Part shown: piece after piece, positions 1-9,290 of the stretch
How positions within the stretch are numbered: position 1 is the first letter of the stretch
Layout: each line of letters starts with the position of its first letter
NCBI RefSeq assembly: GCF_050624435.1
Contig: NC_134530.1
Coordinates: 147,934,221-147,998,220, forward strand
DNA from: Tenrec ecaudatus
Lineage: Eukaryota > Chordata > Mammalia > Afrosoricida > Tenrecidae
Length of the DNA: 64,000 bases
Direction of reading: 5' to 3'
Made by a program: the position numbers and the translations under genes
The notes under the pieces: model-generated
What the model was told of the DNA's origin: nothing
Seen by the model: the letters and a program-made list of their open reading frames with translations, nothing else
Databases searched by the model: none

Positions 1-479
1 CGCACTCAGTCAGTACAAAGAAATGAAATGTTCAAAGGCACTGGGGGTGTTGGGGAGAGGTGTTCTTGGAAATATAAGAGCGTTTCTAACCAAGTGTAAT
101 ATTCTCTTTACACAACAAACTTACAAACGCACAGCCTTCCGCTGACGCCTTAGGGCTTCCTTAAATCCAGGGGCGGGAGGTTGCCAGGGGGACTTTCTGG
201 GCAGCCACAGGTTGAATGACAAAGAACCCCCTCCCCCTCCCCCCACCCAGCCCAGCCCCAGCCCGGGGAGTCTCCCGCCGCCGCGTGCTCGGTCCCCTGC
301 AGAGTCCCTGGGAATCCCGTAGCCCTGCACCGGCTACGAAGGCAGCTCCCCAGAACCACTATCGCAAGTCACCAGGTGGGCAGAGGGTCAGCCAGTGGGG
401 AAGGTTGGGGCGGGCATGCCACGAGTCCAAAATAACTCCCTTTCCGTCCTGCAGAATGTGGCCACGTGAGTCGGCCCAC
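1..479. other. Upstream flank of the CpG island
   Basis: Single-copy-looking sequence whose GC content climbs towards the island. It holds a purine/pyrimidine-skewed stretch around 225-262. Open frames across it run into the island on several frames at once, as expected of CpG-rich DNA, and none looks like a known protein. I see no gene here, though it may include the far side of a bidirectional promoter. Confidence 0.4.
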
Positions 480-1033
480 GCTGTCCCTTTTCCAGACTAC
501 AAGCATCTCTCGAGAAGACCACTGAAGTCTAGCGGGGCAGCGACTTCCCCAAGGGCAGCGGGCACCGTGACACAACTCCTCGGCCGGGCCGGCGGCCGGC
601 ACCTGACCGCGGGCCCCCGGGGCTCGGCTGGGAGAGGCTCGGTCCCTGGCTCCTCAAGGTCCCCTTCAGCAGCGCTGCCCTCCGGAGCCGCACCGCGGCA
701 GCCCGCGGCCACGGTGACCTCGCCGGGCCGCTTCCCATCCCCCCGGGCCGTAGGTCTCCGCTTTCCCCTGGGTACTCCCGACCCCCAGGCGGTGAGGGCA
801 CCCCCGGGCGACCGCGCACTGAGCCGGCGGTCGTTACCCAACTAACCGTTAGGTGCTCGGCTGACGGCGCTGGGCGTGTGTGTGACGCGGCGGCGCGAGC
901 TGGGATTCCGCGGGGCCCAGCGTCGGGATGGCTCTCCCGGCCGTCGCCTCGTTCGTTCGCTGGGCACCCACGCGGCCGGCTAGTCACGTAGCAGCTCCCC
1001 AGTCACTTTGTCTGGCCCGGCCGGCGCGCTGCC

Positions 1034-1075
1034 TTATAACCCGCCGGGGCCGGAGCATGCGCACAGGGGGCGGAG
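1034..1075 (+). promoter_or_regulatory. Core promoter motif cluster (TTATAA, NRF1-like, GC box)
   Basis: TTATAA lies at 1034-1039, about 20 bp before a GCATGCGC core at 1055-1062 (NRF1-type half-palindrome), followed at once by a GGGGGCGGAG GC box at 1066-1075. Inverted GC boxes follow at about 1090-1110. The order fits a start site shortly downstream, but the exact start cannot be read from sequence alone. Confidence 0.45.
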
Positions 1076-1771
1076 CCCGCCCTCCGGGCCACCGCCCCCT
1101 CCCCCGCCCCCCCCCCCGCCCAGACACGCGAACACCGACTCGCGCCTCCACACGCTCGCGGCCCCGCGCTTGCTCCCTAGCTCCCGCGCCGGCGCCCCCT
1201 CCCGCCACGTGATCGGCGCGCGGCGAGCCCTGCGCACAGCGCCCCCCTCTGTGCGGCGCGGTCCGACCCCGCCGCCGCGCTGGACGGAGCATCCCGGGCC
1301 CCACTCGCACCCCGCTCCGGCTCCCCGAGCAGCTCGCCGCGACCCACCCGTCTCCGGGGCGGAAACGAAGGGAAAACCCGCCAAGGGCGGATGGCGCGTT
1401 CCTTCAGGGGCCTGACTGAGAGGTGGGGCGGCGGCGAGGGGCAGCAGGCCCGCGGCGGGAAGGGGATGCGGACGGGGCGCCGCCGAGGCCACGCGGACCC
1501 GGGAGAGGCCAGGGCCGCGGGCGCGGACTCGGATCGCCGGGACGCCTATCCCGGCCTCAGCTCTGGTTCGGTGACCGCAGGGCGGTTTCTCAAGCCCTCG
1601 GCGCCTGGCTCCTCATCTCTAACGTGGCCTCAGCGAAAGCACGGACTTGGGCTCCTTACGAGGAGATTTCGAGGAGAGATGCGCGGGGACTTGTTTACCG
1701 CCGAGCTGGCCGCTGACCTGTGAGGAATGAAGGATGCTCGCAAAGTCGAACGTGGGAGAGAAGCCGGGCAG
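1076..1771 (+). other. Candidate first exon ending in a strong splice donor
   Basis: The sequence GGGCAG|GTAAGG at 1766-1777 is close to an ideal 5' splice site and sits at the 3' edge of the CpG island. The left limit is a guess placed after the motif cluster; the true start may be anywhere from about 1060 to 1500. ATG codons occur near the donor (1728 and 1735), but no frame resembles a protein I know, so the exon is probably mostly 5' UTR or contributes only a few codons. A donor match by chance in GC-rich DNA cannot be excluded. Confidence 0.4.
1206..1211. promoter_or_regulatory. CACGTG E-box
   Basis: A palindromic CACGTG with flanking CC/AT sits inside the island, a site type bound by bHLH-zip factors such as USF, MYC/MAX or TFEB/TFE3. 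A TCACGT half-site (CRE/E-box like) also lies at 984-989. Occupancy is not shown by sequence. Confidence 0.4.
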
Positions 1772-2235
1772 GTAAGGGCCATGCGACCCAGGTTGGTGAG
1801 GATGCCGAGCGGATGCGAAGAGGCTAAGTCCTATGGGCTTTGGACGGAATTTGAAACGGTACAATTGCAGTGATGCCCGACTGAACAGTTACAGTCCGTG
1901 CTGTGAACTAAGACGTGATATGAGAGTATGCCTAAGTCTCCAGCAATAGCATTCGTTGACTTTCCGCCCTGCTGTTATTAAAAGACCCTTTTGTTTCACT
2001 TCCTGATCGATATTTCTCCATTACCTCTTGCTGCTGCTACCACCAGCCCCGGTTCTGCTGCATGTAGGAGCCACGGTGCCCATCATGACACTGTTTTTGA
2101 AAGAAAATTAAGCAGAGAGAGGATACAGCCCTCAAGAGACCACAAGATCAACATGGAAGATTGGCTGCTGCTACCTACTAATTAAAGCATATGGGAAAAT
2201 TTTAATTTGTAAATAGGGAAGGGTCACATTCAAAT
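1772..2235. other. Putative intron 1 start, single-copy
   Basis: CpG content drops immediately after the donor. No repeat family, RNA or coding sequence is recognisable here. Confidence 0.4.
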
Positions 2236-2432
2236 AATGAAAGAAAGTACTCAACTGACTGCCATCAAGTCAATGCTATGGGAGAGAGAAGAACCGTCCC
2301 TGTGGGTGGCCGAGATGATAAATCTTTATGGGAGTAGAAAGGCCCATCGCTCATGTAGTAAAAGCTGGTGGTTTCAAACTGCTGACCTTAGCAGCCCAAT
2401 GTGTAACCCACTACGCCACCGGGGTGCCTCAC
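2236..2432 (-). mobile_element. AfroSINE, minus strand
   Basis: Read on the plus strand it begins with the SINE tail (CTGCCATCAAGTCAATGCT) and ends with the reversed tRNA-like head (ACCCACTACGCCACCGGGGTG). The middle carries the ATCTTTATGGGAGTAGAAA block. It is moderately diverged. Confidence 0.8.
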
Positions 2433-2493
2433 CAAAAGCGCAATACATATATAATGCAATAATACAGATATTTAGTTGATGTATGAAATACCA

Positions 2494-2706
2494 AGGACCC
2501 CTGATGGCGCGGTGTGTTGTGAGTTTAGGCTGCTAATCACAAGGCCAGCACTTGGAAACCACCAGCTGCTCCCAGTAGAAAGATAAGACTTGCTGCGCCT
2601 ATAGAGATTTCCCGCCGCTTCAGAAACCTACAGAGCAGTTGTACCCTGTGCTATAGGGTCACTGAGCCAGAATTGACCCGTTGGCAGTGAGTTTGGGTTT
2701 TTGAGA
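2494..2706 (+). mobile_element. AfroSINE, plus strand
   Basis: Starts at GACCCCTGATGGCGCGGTG, a degraded tRNA-like A-box region, passes through GGCTGCTAATCACAAGG and ends with CTATAGGGTCACTGAGCCAG and a GTTTGGGTTTTT tail. Confidence 0.85.
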
Positions 2707-2959
2707 TGTACTGTACCATTACACACCTGGCAACAATATTGTTTCGTATATGAGACCTGAGCTACATGTGTAATGTTAAGAATCTGTTATGTACCCTATG
2801 TCTGGTTATGCTTGCCAGGACCTGTTCTCTGGGATTTCTGAATTAAGTTGTAAACTTAGGAGACCACAGACAGAGGGAAACATGTCTAGGACAGATATAA
2901 TGCAACACATGCCTGTATAGGTAACAATTGGGAGCAAAGGGATGCTAATTATATACTAA

Positions 2960-3110
2960 GTGATTCACTTGGATGATGATTTTTTTAATTCCCATACCAT
3001 TATGAAGTACATACTAATAACATTTTACAAATGAGGGACCCAAGCCTCAGAGAGGGAAACTTGCCAGGGTTATGGAGCTTAAAGTCAATCAGAATCTAAT
3101 TCTGTCATTA
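2960..3110. repeat. MIR-like ancient SINE
   Basis: Contains an ATTTTACAAATGAGGGACCC ... CTCAGAGAGGGAAACTTG block, the conserved MIR core ending in an old diverged tail. It is an ancient mammal-wide repeat. Confidence 0.6.
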
Positions 3111-3239
3111 GGGCCGTTGTAGTTCTTCAGCAGGTCCAGGTGCAAAATTGTATCAATTGAAGCAATCAAATTAAAAATGATGTGTTTCTGATTTTTTTTT
3201 TTTAGAAAACCCAAGTAGTGTGAGACAAAGTCTCTCACT

Positions 3240-3432
3240 TCAACAACAACAAAACTAACAACCCTACTGCCATCCATTTGATTACAGCTCATAGGGAATC
3301 TGTACAGAATTTCTGAGGCTGTAAATCTTTATGGAAGCAGAGAGCCTTGTTTTTCTCCCATAGCTGGTGGATTTGAACCTCAGATCTTGGGGTTAGTTAT
3401 GCAACACGTACATGACAGCACTACCGTGTTCT
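3240..3432 (-). mobile_element. AfroSINE, minus strand
   Basis: A CAACAACAACAAAA tail is followed by CTGCCATCCATTTGATTACAG and ATCTTTATGGAAGCAGAGAG, ending in a degraded head near 3425. It abuts the left edge of duplicated block A and is absent from block B. Confidence 0.75.
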
Positions 3433-3464
3433 TTGAGAAAATTGAGTCAAGAACCAATCAACGT

Positions 3465-3600
3465 ATTTTGAGCACTTGAAGCATCTCACCTCACTTGACC
3501 TTAACCTACCTGAAATCTCACAACAGCCTTATAGTGGGGTAGGCCTTGTAGTTAATGTTTTGCAAATGAAGAACCTGAAGTTAAGGAAGAGAAAGGAGTT
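3465..3600 (+). repeat. MIR/L2-like ancient repeat in copy A
   Basis: Carries CTCACAACAGCCTTATAGTG and a diverged AAATGAAGAACCTGAAG block, matching the MIR consensus around the conserved core. The counterpart in copy B is at about 48105-48180. Confidence 0.5.
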
Positions 3601-3914
3601 TGGCCTTCAGATTCTGAGAGCTCTCCTTGCAGTTCTCCATGCTCTCAGCAGTTCAACCTGTTTCAGAAAACCAAGTTTTCAGTAACCAACATATTAATGG
3701 AATATAGTATAGAATCCATGACCAAGGACAGCTTATGAACAAGAACTGCTTCTTGCCTTTGATAAATGCCTGGCTGAAGTAGAGGGATCTGAAGTAACAG
3801 GGGTGACCTGAACTTAGAACAGGATTGTTAGGGTGGCAGCAGCATTCAGGGTAGATGGTAGGAAGGCTGATTTAGGGAGACAGATTAGGAAACTGATGGC
3901 TTGGTTATTACATG

Positions 3915-4095
3915 TGGGACTGCAAGCCCCAAGGTCAACTTAGTTCAAAACTTACTCGCTGCTCAAGAGAAAGATGAGGCTTTCTACTCCCATGAAGAGT
4001 TATAGTCTTTGGAAAAACCCACAGGGTCAGTTCTACCCTGTCCTGTAGGGTCACTATGAGTCGGAAGCCATTTAATGGCAGTGAGTTTTATTATT
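3915..4095 (+). mobile_element. AfroSINE, plus strand, private to copy A
   Basis: Has the middle block GAGGCTTTCTACTCCCATGAA, then CTGTCCTGTAGGGTCACTATG and AGTCGGAAGCCATTTAATGG. Copy B shows no SINE at the matching place near 48890, so it inserted after the duplication or was lost from B. Confidence 0.8.
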
Positions 4096-4189
4096 TTGAA
4101 TCATGGAATGGTAGCAGGAAGTGGTAGAGCAAGGGAATTTTCTGGAAACTTGTCAAAAGAAAGCACAATAGTGTGTTGGGTTTAGAATT

Positions 4190-4350
4190 TGACTTGGGAG
4201 CCAGAACTCCTAGTATCCAACTTTGACACGTGCATCCATAGACACTTCATTTACCTCCCTGAGTCTCATTCCCCACTCTGTAAAATAAAGATAATACCTA
4301 CCTCATAGGGTTGTTAGCACAATAAAAATTGATATTCAATTCCGGGCACA
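4190..4350 (+). repeat. MIR, plus strand
   Basis: Includes CCCACTCTGTAAAATAAAGA and TACCTACCTCATAGGGTTGT, the most conserved MIR sequence. The same MIR lies in copy B, where a younger AfroSINE (49073-49275) interrupts it. Confidence 0.75.
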
Positions 4351-4361
4351 TGAAAACCTAG

Positions 4362-4530
4362 AAAACCTACACCCAGAGTGTAGGATAGAGTAGAACTGCT
4401 CTGTAGTGTTCTAAGACTGTAAATCTGTATGGGAGCAGACAGCCTCTTTGTCTTCGAGAGTGGCTGGTAGGCTTAAATAGCCTACCTTTACAGATAGAAG
4501 CCTAAAACATAACCCATGATATTCCTTACC
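4362..4530 (-). mobile_element. AfroSINE, minus strand, shared by both duplicated copies
   Basis: TAGGATAGAGTAGAACTGCTC, then TGTATGGGAGCAGACAGCCTC and ACATAACCCATGATATT, mark a minus-strand SINE. The same insertion is at about 49400-49578 in copy B, so it predates the duplication. Confidence 0.7.
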
Positions 4531-4734
4531 TGGCAGACAATAACTACTAAATCAACATCAACATCTATTTCCATTAGATCTTTTGGGATTCTCGCGTCCA
4601 TAGACTTACATGGCCTGAGATGGGCCCTAACAATGTTCACAGGATCATATTTAATGTTGTTATAATTTGCATCCATTTTCTTGAAGATGGCCACCAAAAT
4701 TTCTTGAAAATGGCCACTTCAGGCCCCACAAAAC

Positions 4735-4905
4735 CTGGATCTTCCTCTAATAGGCAGTGTGGTTGTGAAAAGACTATAGACTTCGGAATCAGAAGACCTG
4801 CTCCCATCACTTACTATCACCAACCAAACTCAGTTGCCTCACCAGGTACTTTGAAGATAATACATATCAGCCTGAGCTGTTATAGTAATCAAGTGAGCTA
4901 GTATT
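4735..4905 (+). repeat. MIR-like 5' region
   Basis: GACTTCGGAATCAGAAGACCTG resembles the MIR 5' region (GGAGTCAGGAGACCTGGGTT type). It is diverged; the counterpart in copy B is at about 49835-49885. Confidence 0.45.
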
Positions 4906-4911
4906 TGCAAA

Positions 4912-5020
4912 AATGATTGTTAAACTTGAAAAGTGCCTGCAAGGGTTTATAAATGTTACTATAATCAGTCTATAAATTGCATAAGAGGAAGAGATTAAAA
5001 GCAGTTCCAAGGTTCTCAAC
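4912..5020 (+). repeat. Short duplicated segment (partner at 9181-9290)
   Basis: Shares AAACTTGAAAAGTGCC, CAAG-G-TTTATAA and AGGAAGAGATTAAAAGC in order with 9181-9290. It does not match a repeat I recognise. Confidence 0.6.
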
Positions 5021-5204
5021 TGGAAACGGAAAGTAGATGAACTGGGGAAGATGATGAAAGAGTGCAGGTAAGATTCTTGCAAGTCTGCCAGGTTTTCTTC
5101 CTGAGCTATGAGACATGGAAGGAGGAATGGTCTCTTAAGCATAGGATCAGGCTTTCAGACATGGAAGGTGCTGGGATCATGTAGCATAACCTCCTTACCA
5201 CCAC

Positions 5205-5305
5205 CACTATTTTACTAAACCGGACATTAAAGCAGAGAAGCGAGAATTTTCTAAGGCCACCCATCTAATGAGTGGCAAGGTCAGCTGAAGAACCAGCTCT
5301 AAAAA
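5205..5305 (+). repeat. MIR-like fragment
   Basis: ATTTTACTAAACCGGACATTAAAGCAGAGAAG, followed by an AAGGCCACCCATCTAATGAGTGGCAAGG region, fits the MIR core and its 3' side. Confidence 0.45.
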
Positions 5306-5342
5306 TCACTATGCTTGTACATGAAATCCAAAGAAGGCATGA

Positions 5343-5545
5343 TGCTCTTACTGCCATCGAGTCCATGCTGATTCATAGTGACCCTGTAGCACAGTCCAGG
5401 ACTGCCCGGTGAGTTTCCGAGACTAACTGTTAACGGGAGTGGAAAGCCCAGTCTGTCTCCCTGAGAGCAGCTGCTGGTTTCAAACTTCAAATGTTACAGA
5501 TCACAGCCCAGCTCATAACCACCACTGTGCCAGGGCTCCCTGGTG
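5343..5545 (-). mobile_element. AfroSINE, minus strand
   Basis: Near full-length. It starts CTGCCATCGAGTCCATGCTG, has CTGTAGCACAGTCCAGGACTG and ends CACTGTGCCAGGGCTCC, the reversed head. Confidence 0.9.
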
Positions 5546-5904
5546 CTCTCAGGGCTGTTAACTCTATCACAGTTGTCTCCAGAGGCACTTTTCTCCTTTA
5601 AAAAGACTTGAATTTGAATGATAAATAGTAGTCCACTTTGGAAGCACCAACTATTGTTTGCAAATGACAAACTGCTGAAGATTGCAAGTAAGGCAAGAAT
5701 TCAAACTTCTGAAATCAGTAACCAGGAAGAAAAATGAATGTAAATGCAAAATTTGAAATTCAGAAAAATGTTACTGATCCAGTTGAATAAATTACTGATT
5801 CTTTTTCCATAAAAAGAGATAACTAGCATTACAATGTGTTTTCCTGGAATTAAGCTACTTCACTTAACATTTCCTCAGTTATTCAATCATTTCTGTGTGG
5901 TGGG
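5546..5904. other. AT-rich single-copy stretch
   Basis: No repeat, exon or RNA recognised. Confidence 0.35.
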
Positions 5905-6181
5905 AAATAGGAATCAAACAGATCTGGATAGTTTTGCTGTTCTGTGGGGTTGGTTCTGATTCACAGTGAGTGGAAACATGTCCAGTTCACCATCCTCACA
6001 GTTGTTACTGCTGTTGGAGCCCGTTATTGTAGCCACTGTGTCAGTCCAATTTGTTGAAGGTCTTAACACTTTCACTGACCCTCCACTTGACCAAGCATGA
6101 TGCCCATGTCTAGGGATTGATTGGTCTCTCCTGATACCATATCCAAAGTACACAAGACAAAGTCTCACGATCCTCACTTCT

Positions 6182-6194
6182 AAAGAGCCTTCTC
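6182..6194. repeat. Target-site duplication, left (13 bp)
   Basis: AAAGAGCCTTCTC, matched by AAAGAGCGTTCTC at 6515-6527 (one mismatch). It brackets an L1-type insertion into the RTE. Confidence 0.7.
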
Positions 6195-6514
6195 GAGGAG
6201 CTAGTCACAATGAGTATTAGAAAGAAGAAAATGGAAATCATAATAATTTACAATTTACGAGGGGTCCACGAGGCGGGGAGGGAGCAAAAAAGGAGGGGGT
6301 GTTAGGGACACAGCAGAAAGAAAAATGTTTTGAAAACGATCATGGCAACATAAGTATAAATGTGTTTGATACGATTGATATATGGATTGTTACAAGATCT
6401 GTAAGAGCCCCCTAATGAAATAATTTATTAATAAAAGATTAAAAGATAATAGGGATAAATATGATATATGTAATATAAACATTTTTAAAAGAAGAAACTG
6501 TTATAAAAATAAAT
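6195..6514 (+). mobile_element. L1-type 3' end, plus strand
   Basis: 5'-truncated copy ending ATGGATTGTTACAAGATCTG ... AGCCCCCTAATGAAAT and an A-rich tail. It is bracketed by 13 bp target-site duplications inside the RTE. Confidence 0.7.
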
Positions 6515-6527
6515 AAAGAGCGTTCTC
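6515..6527. repeat. Target-site duplication, right (13 bp)
   Basis: AAAGAGCGTTCTC, the partner of 6182-6194. Confidence 0.7.
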
Positions 6528-6821
6528 ACTGTACTTCCAAGACAGATTTGTTGATTCTTCTGAAAGTCTGTATGCAAACACCGTAATTTAAATGCATTAA
6601 TTCTTTTGTGGTCATCTGGATTCATTATCCAGCTTTTTTGTGCACATATGAAGCAGTTGAAAATACCAAAGATGGCACCATAGTCCTCACAGTGACATCT
6701 TTGCTCTGTAACACTTCTAAGAGGTTTTTGCACCAAATTTTCCCAGTGCAGTACATCATTTGACTTTGATTGCTACTTCTATGGACATTGGCTATGGATC
6801 CAAGCAAAATGAATTCCTTGC

Positions 6822-7335
6822 TGTTCGTCTAGGTAGACTAGAAAAATAAATTCATAGACACTCGGGTGTATAAGAAAGAGCTCTATAGACCAGAGCAATT
6901 GAATATTGAGAAAACATCCCAACCCAGTCCAGATCAAGTCTGTAAGTCTGGTATTAGCCCATATGTCCAATACCAATTTATAAATTCCTCTTCAGACTCA
7001 CAAAATATATGCAATGATGCTGAATTCAGGACGATCACAAGCCAGTGGGTGAAGTCTTGTGGATCCAGTGGCAGTTGAAGCATCTCGGCGCTTACAGGGG
7101 TCTCCACGTAGCTTCTCCAGCTCTAAGGCTCTGGTTGCCATTAACCTTTCTCCATGTGGCTTGTCAACAAGAATGTCTTGCAGGGACTGAGTGTGTAGCC
7201 TGCCTCCAAGGAGCTATTTATCTATCTCCTAAGCGCCTCCAAATGGGGTCATCAAGCTATCTCCTGATTGACATGCTAAACTCCACCCCTTCACTCATAA
7301 ATTTCAAATTGACGTCAGATTATGTAACTACCACA
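6822..7335 (+). mobile_element. Unclassified ~500 bp repeat 'U', copy 1 (LTR-like)
   Basis: Starts TGTTCGTCTAGGTAGACTAG and ends GTAACTACCACA, so it has TG...CA ends like an LTR. It inserted into RTE sequence, since RTE resumes at CCAACTTCAAT. Two other copies lie at 10337-10793 and 50776-51278, both reversed. No flanking retroviral genes are present. It could be a solo LTR or an L1-associated repeat. Confidence 0.5.
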
Positions 7336-7847
7336 TGGCCAACTTCAATATTCACTGCGTATCATGGTGTTCCTTTTTGTCTCGTAAAGGGTTTTTTTGT
7401 TTTGTCTTGGTCGCGTTGATACATAATCCATACTGATTCCTTTTGACTTTGATCTTCATCAGCAAATGCTTCAAATCATATTTACTTTCAGCAAAGTTGT
7501 GTCATCTACATTTTATAGGTTAATAAATTCTAATCCTGATGCCGCATTATTCATATAATCCAGTTTCTTGCATTATTTGCTCAGCATTCACACGGAATAA
7601 GTGTTGTGAAAGGATACAATTGACTTATGCCTTCACTGATTTTAAACCAGAAAATATCCCCTTGTCCTGTTCAAATGGCAGTCTCCTAGTCTGTACATGA
7701 GTACAGTGATGTATATTATAATATTAATTCTTCATAATATTGTTAGGTACCTTTGCACAAGCAACGGAATACAAGTAAAAATCTTTCTGATATTCTCTAT
7801 TTTCAGTCTAGATCTATCTGACATCACCAATGATAGACATTTTTCCA

Positions 7848-8020
7848 CCTCTTCTTGGCTTAGTGGTTAGGGGTTGGGCTGCTAACTGTAAGGTCAGCAG
7901 TTCAAAACCATCAACCACTCCTCAGGAGAAAGACAGATTTCTACTCCTGTAAAGAGTTACAGTTTTGGAAGCTCATAAGGGCAGTTCTACTCTGTCCTAT
8001 AGGGTCAGTATGATGGAGTT
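7848..8020 (+). mobile_element. AfroSINE, plus strand
   Basis: GGCTTAGTGGTTAGGGGTTGGGCTGCTAAC at the head, then TCTACTCCTGTAAAGAG and CTGTCCTATAGGGTC. The tail is short, ending at GATGGAG. Confidence 0.85.
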
Positions 8021-8223
8021 CCAATATGAAATATTTGGGCAAATGGAGGCCGTCCTATGCTCACGAGTTGGTGCCAAGAAATTCAGAAGATAGCCGATCA
8101 AATGACTAGATGGGATCCGTATTTGTGCCCATTCCAAAGAAATAGGAAAAGTTTTTTTAACACAATAATGCTTACTCAAGAACACGCTCCCGTTCATAAT
8201 TTGTAATGGATATGGAGAATCAA

Positions 8224-8427
8224 GAGGAGCCTTGGTGGCGTAGTGTTTAACACGAGCTGCTAACTTTAGGGTCAGCAGTTGGAAACCACCAGCCATTTCA
8301 AGGGAGAAAGATGGGGCTTTCTACTCCTGTAAAAAGGTACAGTCTCAGAAACTCACACGGGCAGTTCTATGCTGGCTTATAGGGTTGCTGTGAGTTGACA
8401 TTGGCTCTGGCAATGAGTTTTTGGTTT
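8224..8427 (+). mobile_element. AfroSINE, plus strand
   Basis: GGAGCCTTGGTGGCGTAGTG opens the head, giving a clear tRNA-like promoter region. It runs through GGGGCTTTCTACTCCTGTAA and ends GTTGACATTGGCTCTGG with a GTTTTTGGTTTTTTT tail. Confidence 0.9.
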
Positions 8428-8577
8428 TTTTAGTTTACAGAGAATAAAGTTTTTTCTCATATCCAGTTTAAGAAAAGGTCTTGCTAAGCAAATGCATAAA
8501 GGAGATAATACCAATAAAAACACTGGTTCTTTAAAGAGTAGAATCTTCATTTGGAGCATCTTCTACGCGGTTCTCAC

Positions 8578-8735
8578 TCAGTGACCGTAGAGGACAAAGT
8601 AGAACTGCTCCATGGGAATTCTAAGACTGAATCTTCCTGGAAGATTAACTTTCTTTTCCTGCTGAGTGCCTGGGCTGTTAAACTTGCTGCTCGTCTGCTC
8701 AGTAGCTGAGCTTTCACCAAAGCACCGCCAGGGCT
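8578..8735 (-). mobile_element. AfroSINE, minus strand, degraded
   Basis: GTAGAACTGCTCCATGG, then a diverged middle, then AAAGCACCGCCAGGGCTTC as the reversed head. Confidence 0.65.
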
Positions 8736-9180
8736 TCTGTCTTCAACAGTCCGTTTCGTGTTAGATCGCACTCTCGGTCTGCAGCTTCCTTAGGGGACCT
8801 AAGATGAGCTTACCATGCCGGAGGAGGGCTAATGCCGAAACTCAGTGTCAGTGAGCTGCGTTCTAAACCCCGACCTCTCATTTTCCTGAGTTCTAGTTCC
8901 TCCTCACCCTTCACTCTCACCAGCGCTGCCGCAGCTGGGCACATTAATCAGTTTCTCTGCTGCCGGATGATTTGGTCAAAAACAGGTTGATAGAAGACAA
9001 GTTGCTCGTATAAATTTGCTTAGGAGGACAAATGAACCAAAAAGTGAAATATGTCCTGTCACTGATGTGTGTTTGGTAATTTTGGTAGTTTAAAGGATTT
9101 GCTTTAATGCTGTGGGCCCTTGAGAATTCTTTTGGCATACACACATAAATATATGTTGTCCAAGGAGTCATCTAATACTG
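8736..9180. other. Single-copy stretch
   Basis: Slightly GC-richer than its surroundings between 8780 and 8945. No exon or repeat recognised. Confidence 0.35.
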
Positions 9181-9290
9181 TTTAATGTCTAAAACTTGAA
9201 AAGTGCCCTGCAAGTGTTTATAAGTGAGACTGCCATAATTGTCAACAAAGTACATGACAGGAAGAGATTAAAAGCCACTCCAGGATTCTC
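9181..9290 (+). repeat. Short duplicated segment (partner at 4912-5020)
   Basis: Reads AAACTTGAAAAGTGCCCTGC and later AGGAAGAGATTAAAAGCC, as in its partner, with several small differences. Confidence 0.6.

Larger units (their letters stand above)
480..1771. promoter_or_regulatory. CpG-island promoter region
   Basis: Dense CpG dinucleotides and GC-rich sequence begin near 480, peak between about 560 and 1550 and end at a splice donor at 1772. The rest of the window is CpG-poor, so this is the only such island. It contains GC boxes on both strands, an NRF1-like palindrome, a TTATAA element, a C-tract (about 1103-1117) and a CACGTG E-box. CpG islands of this kind mark housekeeping or widely expressed mammalian promoters. 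The donor at its right edge suggests transcription to the right; transcription to the left as well is possible. I do not recognise the gene. Confidence 0.75.
3431..4865 (+). repeat. Duplicated block, copy A
   Basis: This block aligns by eye, in the same order and orientation, with 48031-49885. Shared runs include GTTAGGGTGGCAGCAGCATTC (3828 and 48817), AATGGTAGCAGGAAGTGGTAG (4106 and 48910) and TTCAGGCCCCACAAAACC (4707 and 49774). The match covers unique DNA as well as old MIR repeats, so it is a real duplication and not only shared repeats. Identity looks roughly 80-85 percent in conserved stretches. The AfroSINE at 3915-4095 is private to this copy; that at about 4362-4530 is in both. Confidence 0.75.
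5905..7845 (-). mobile_element. RTE-clade LINE, minus strand, 3' half, twice interrupted
   Basis: On the minus strand this carries the 3' half of an RTE (BovB-like) LINE. The pieces 5905-6194, 6528-6821 and about 7336-7845 join in order. Recognisable blocks include the reverse complement of the SPRGRP-type 3' end (around 6070-6130) and the reverse transcriptase region (CAGCAAAGTTGTGTCATCTAC, 7490-7510). It is interrupted by an L1-type 3' end (6195-6514) and by a TG...CA repeat (6822-7335). All frames carry stops, so no protein is made. Confidence 0.75.

Noticed and set aside
216..845. 209-codon open frame in the GC-rich flank
   Set aside because: Open frames on several frames and both strands overlap here, as CpG-rich DNA produces by chance. 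The product is low complexity and unlike any protein I know.
1008..1492. Open frames rich in Pro/Ala/Arg on both strands of the island
   Set aside because: They span promoter motifs and a C-tract; no homology is evident and the frames are explained by base composition.
8224..8300. tRNA-like A and B box sequence
   Set aside because: It is the head of an AfroSINE; the tail and repetition across the window show it is not a tRNA gene.
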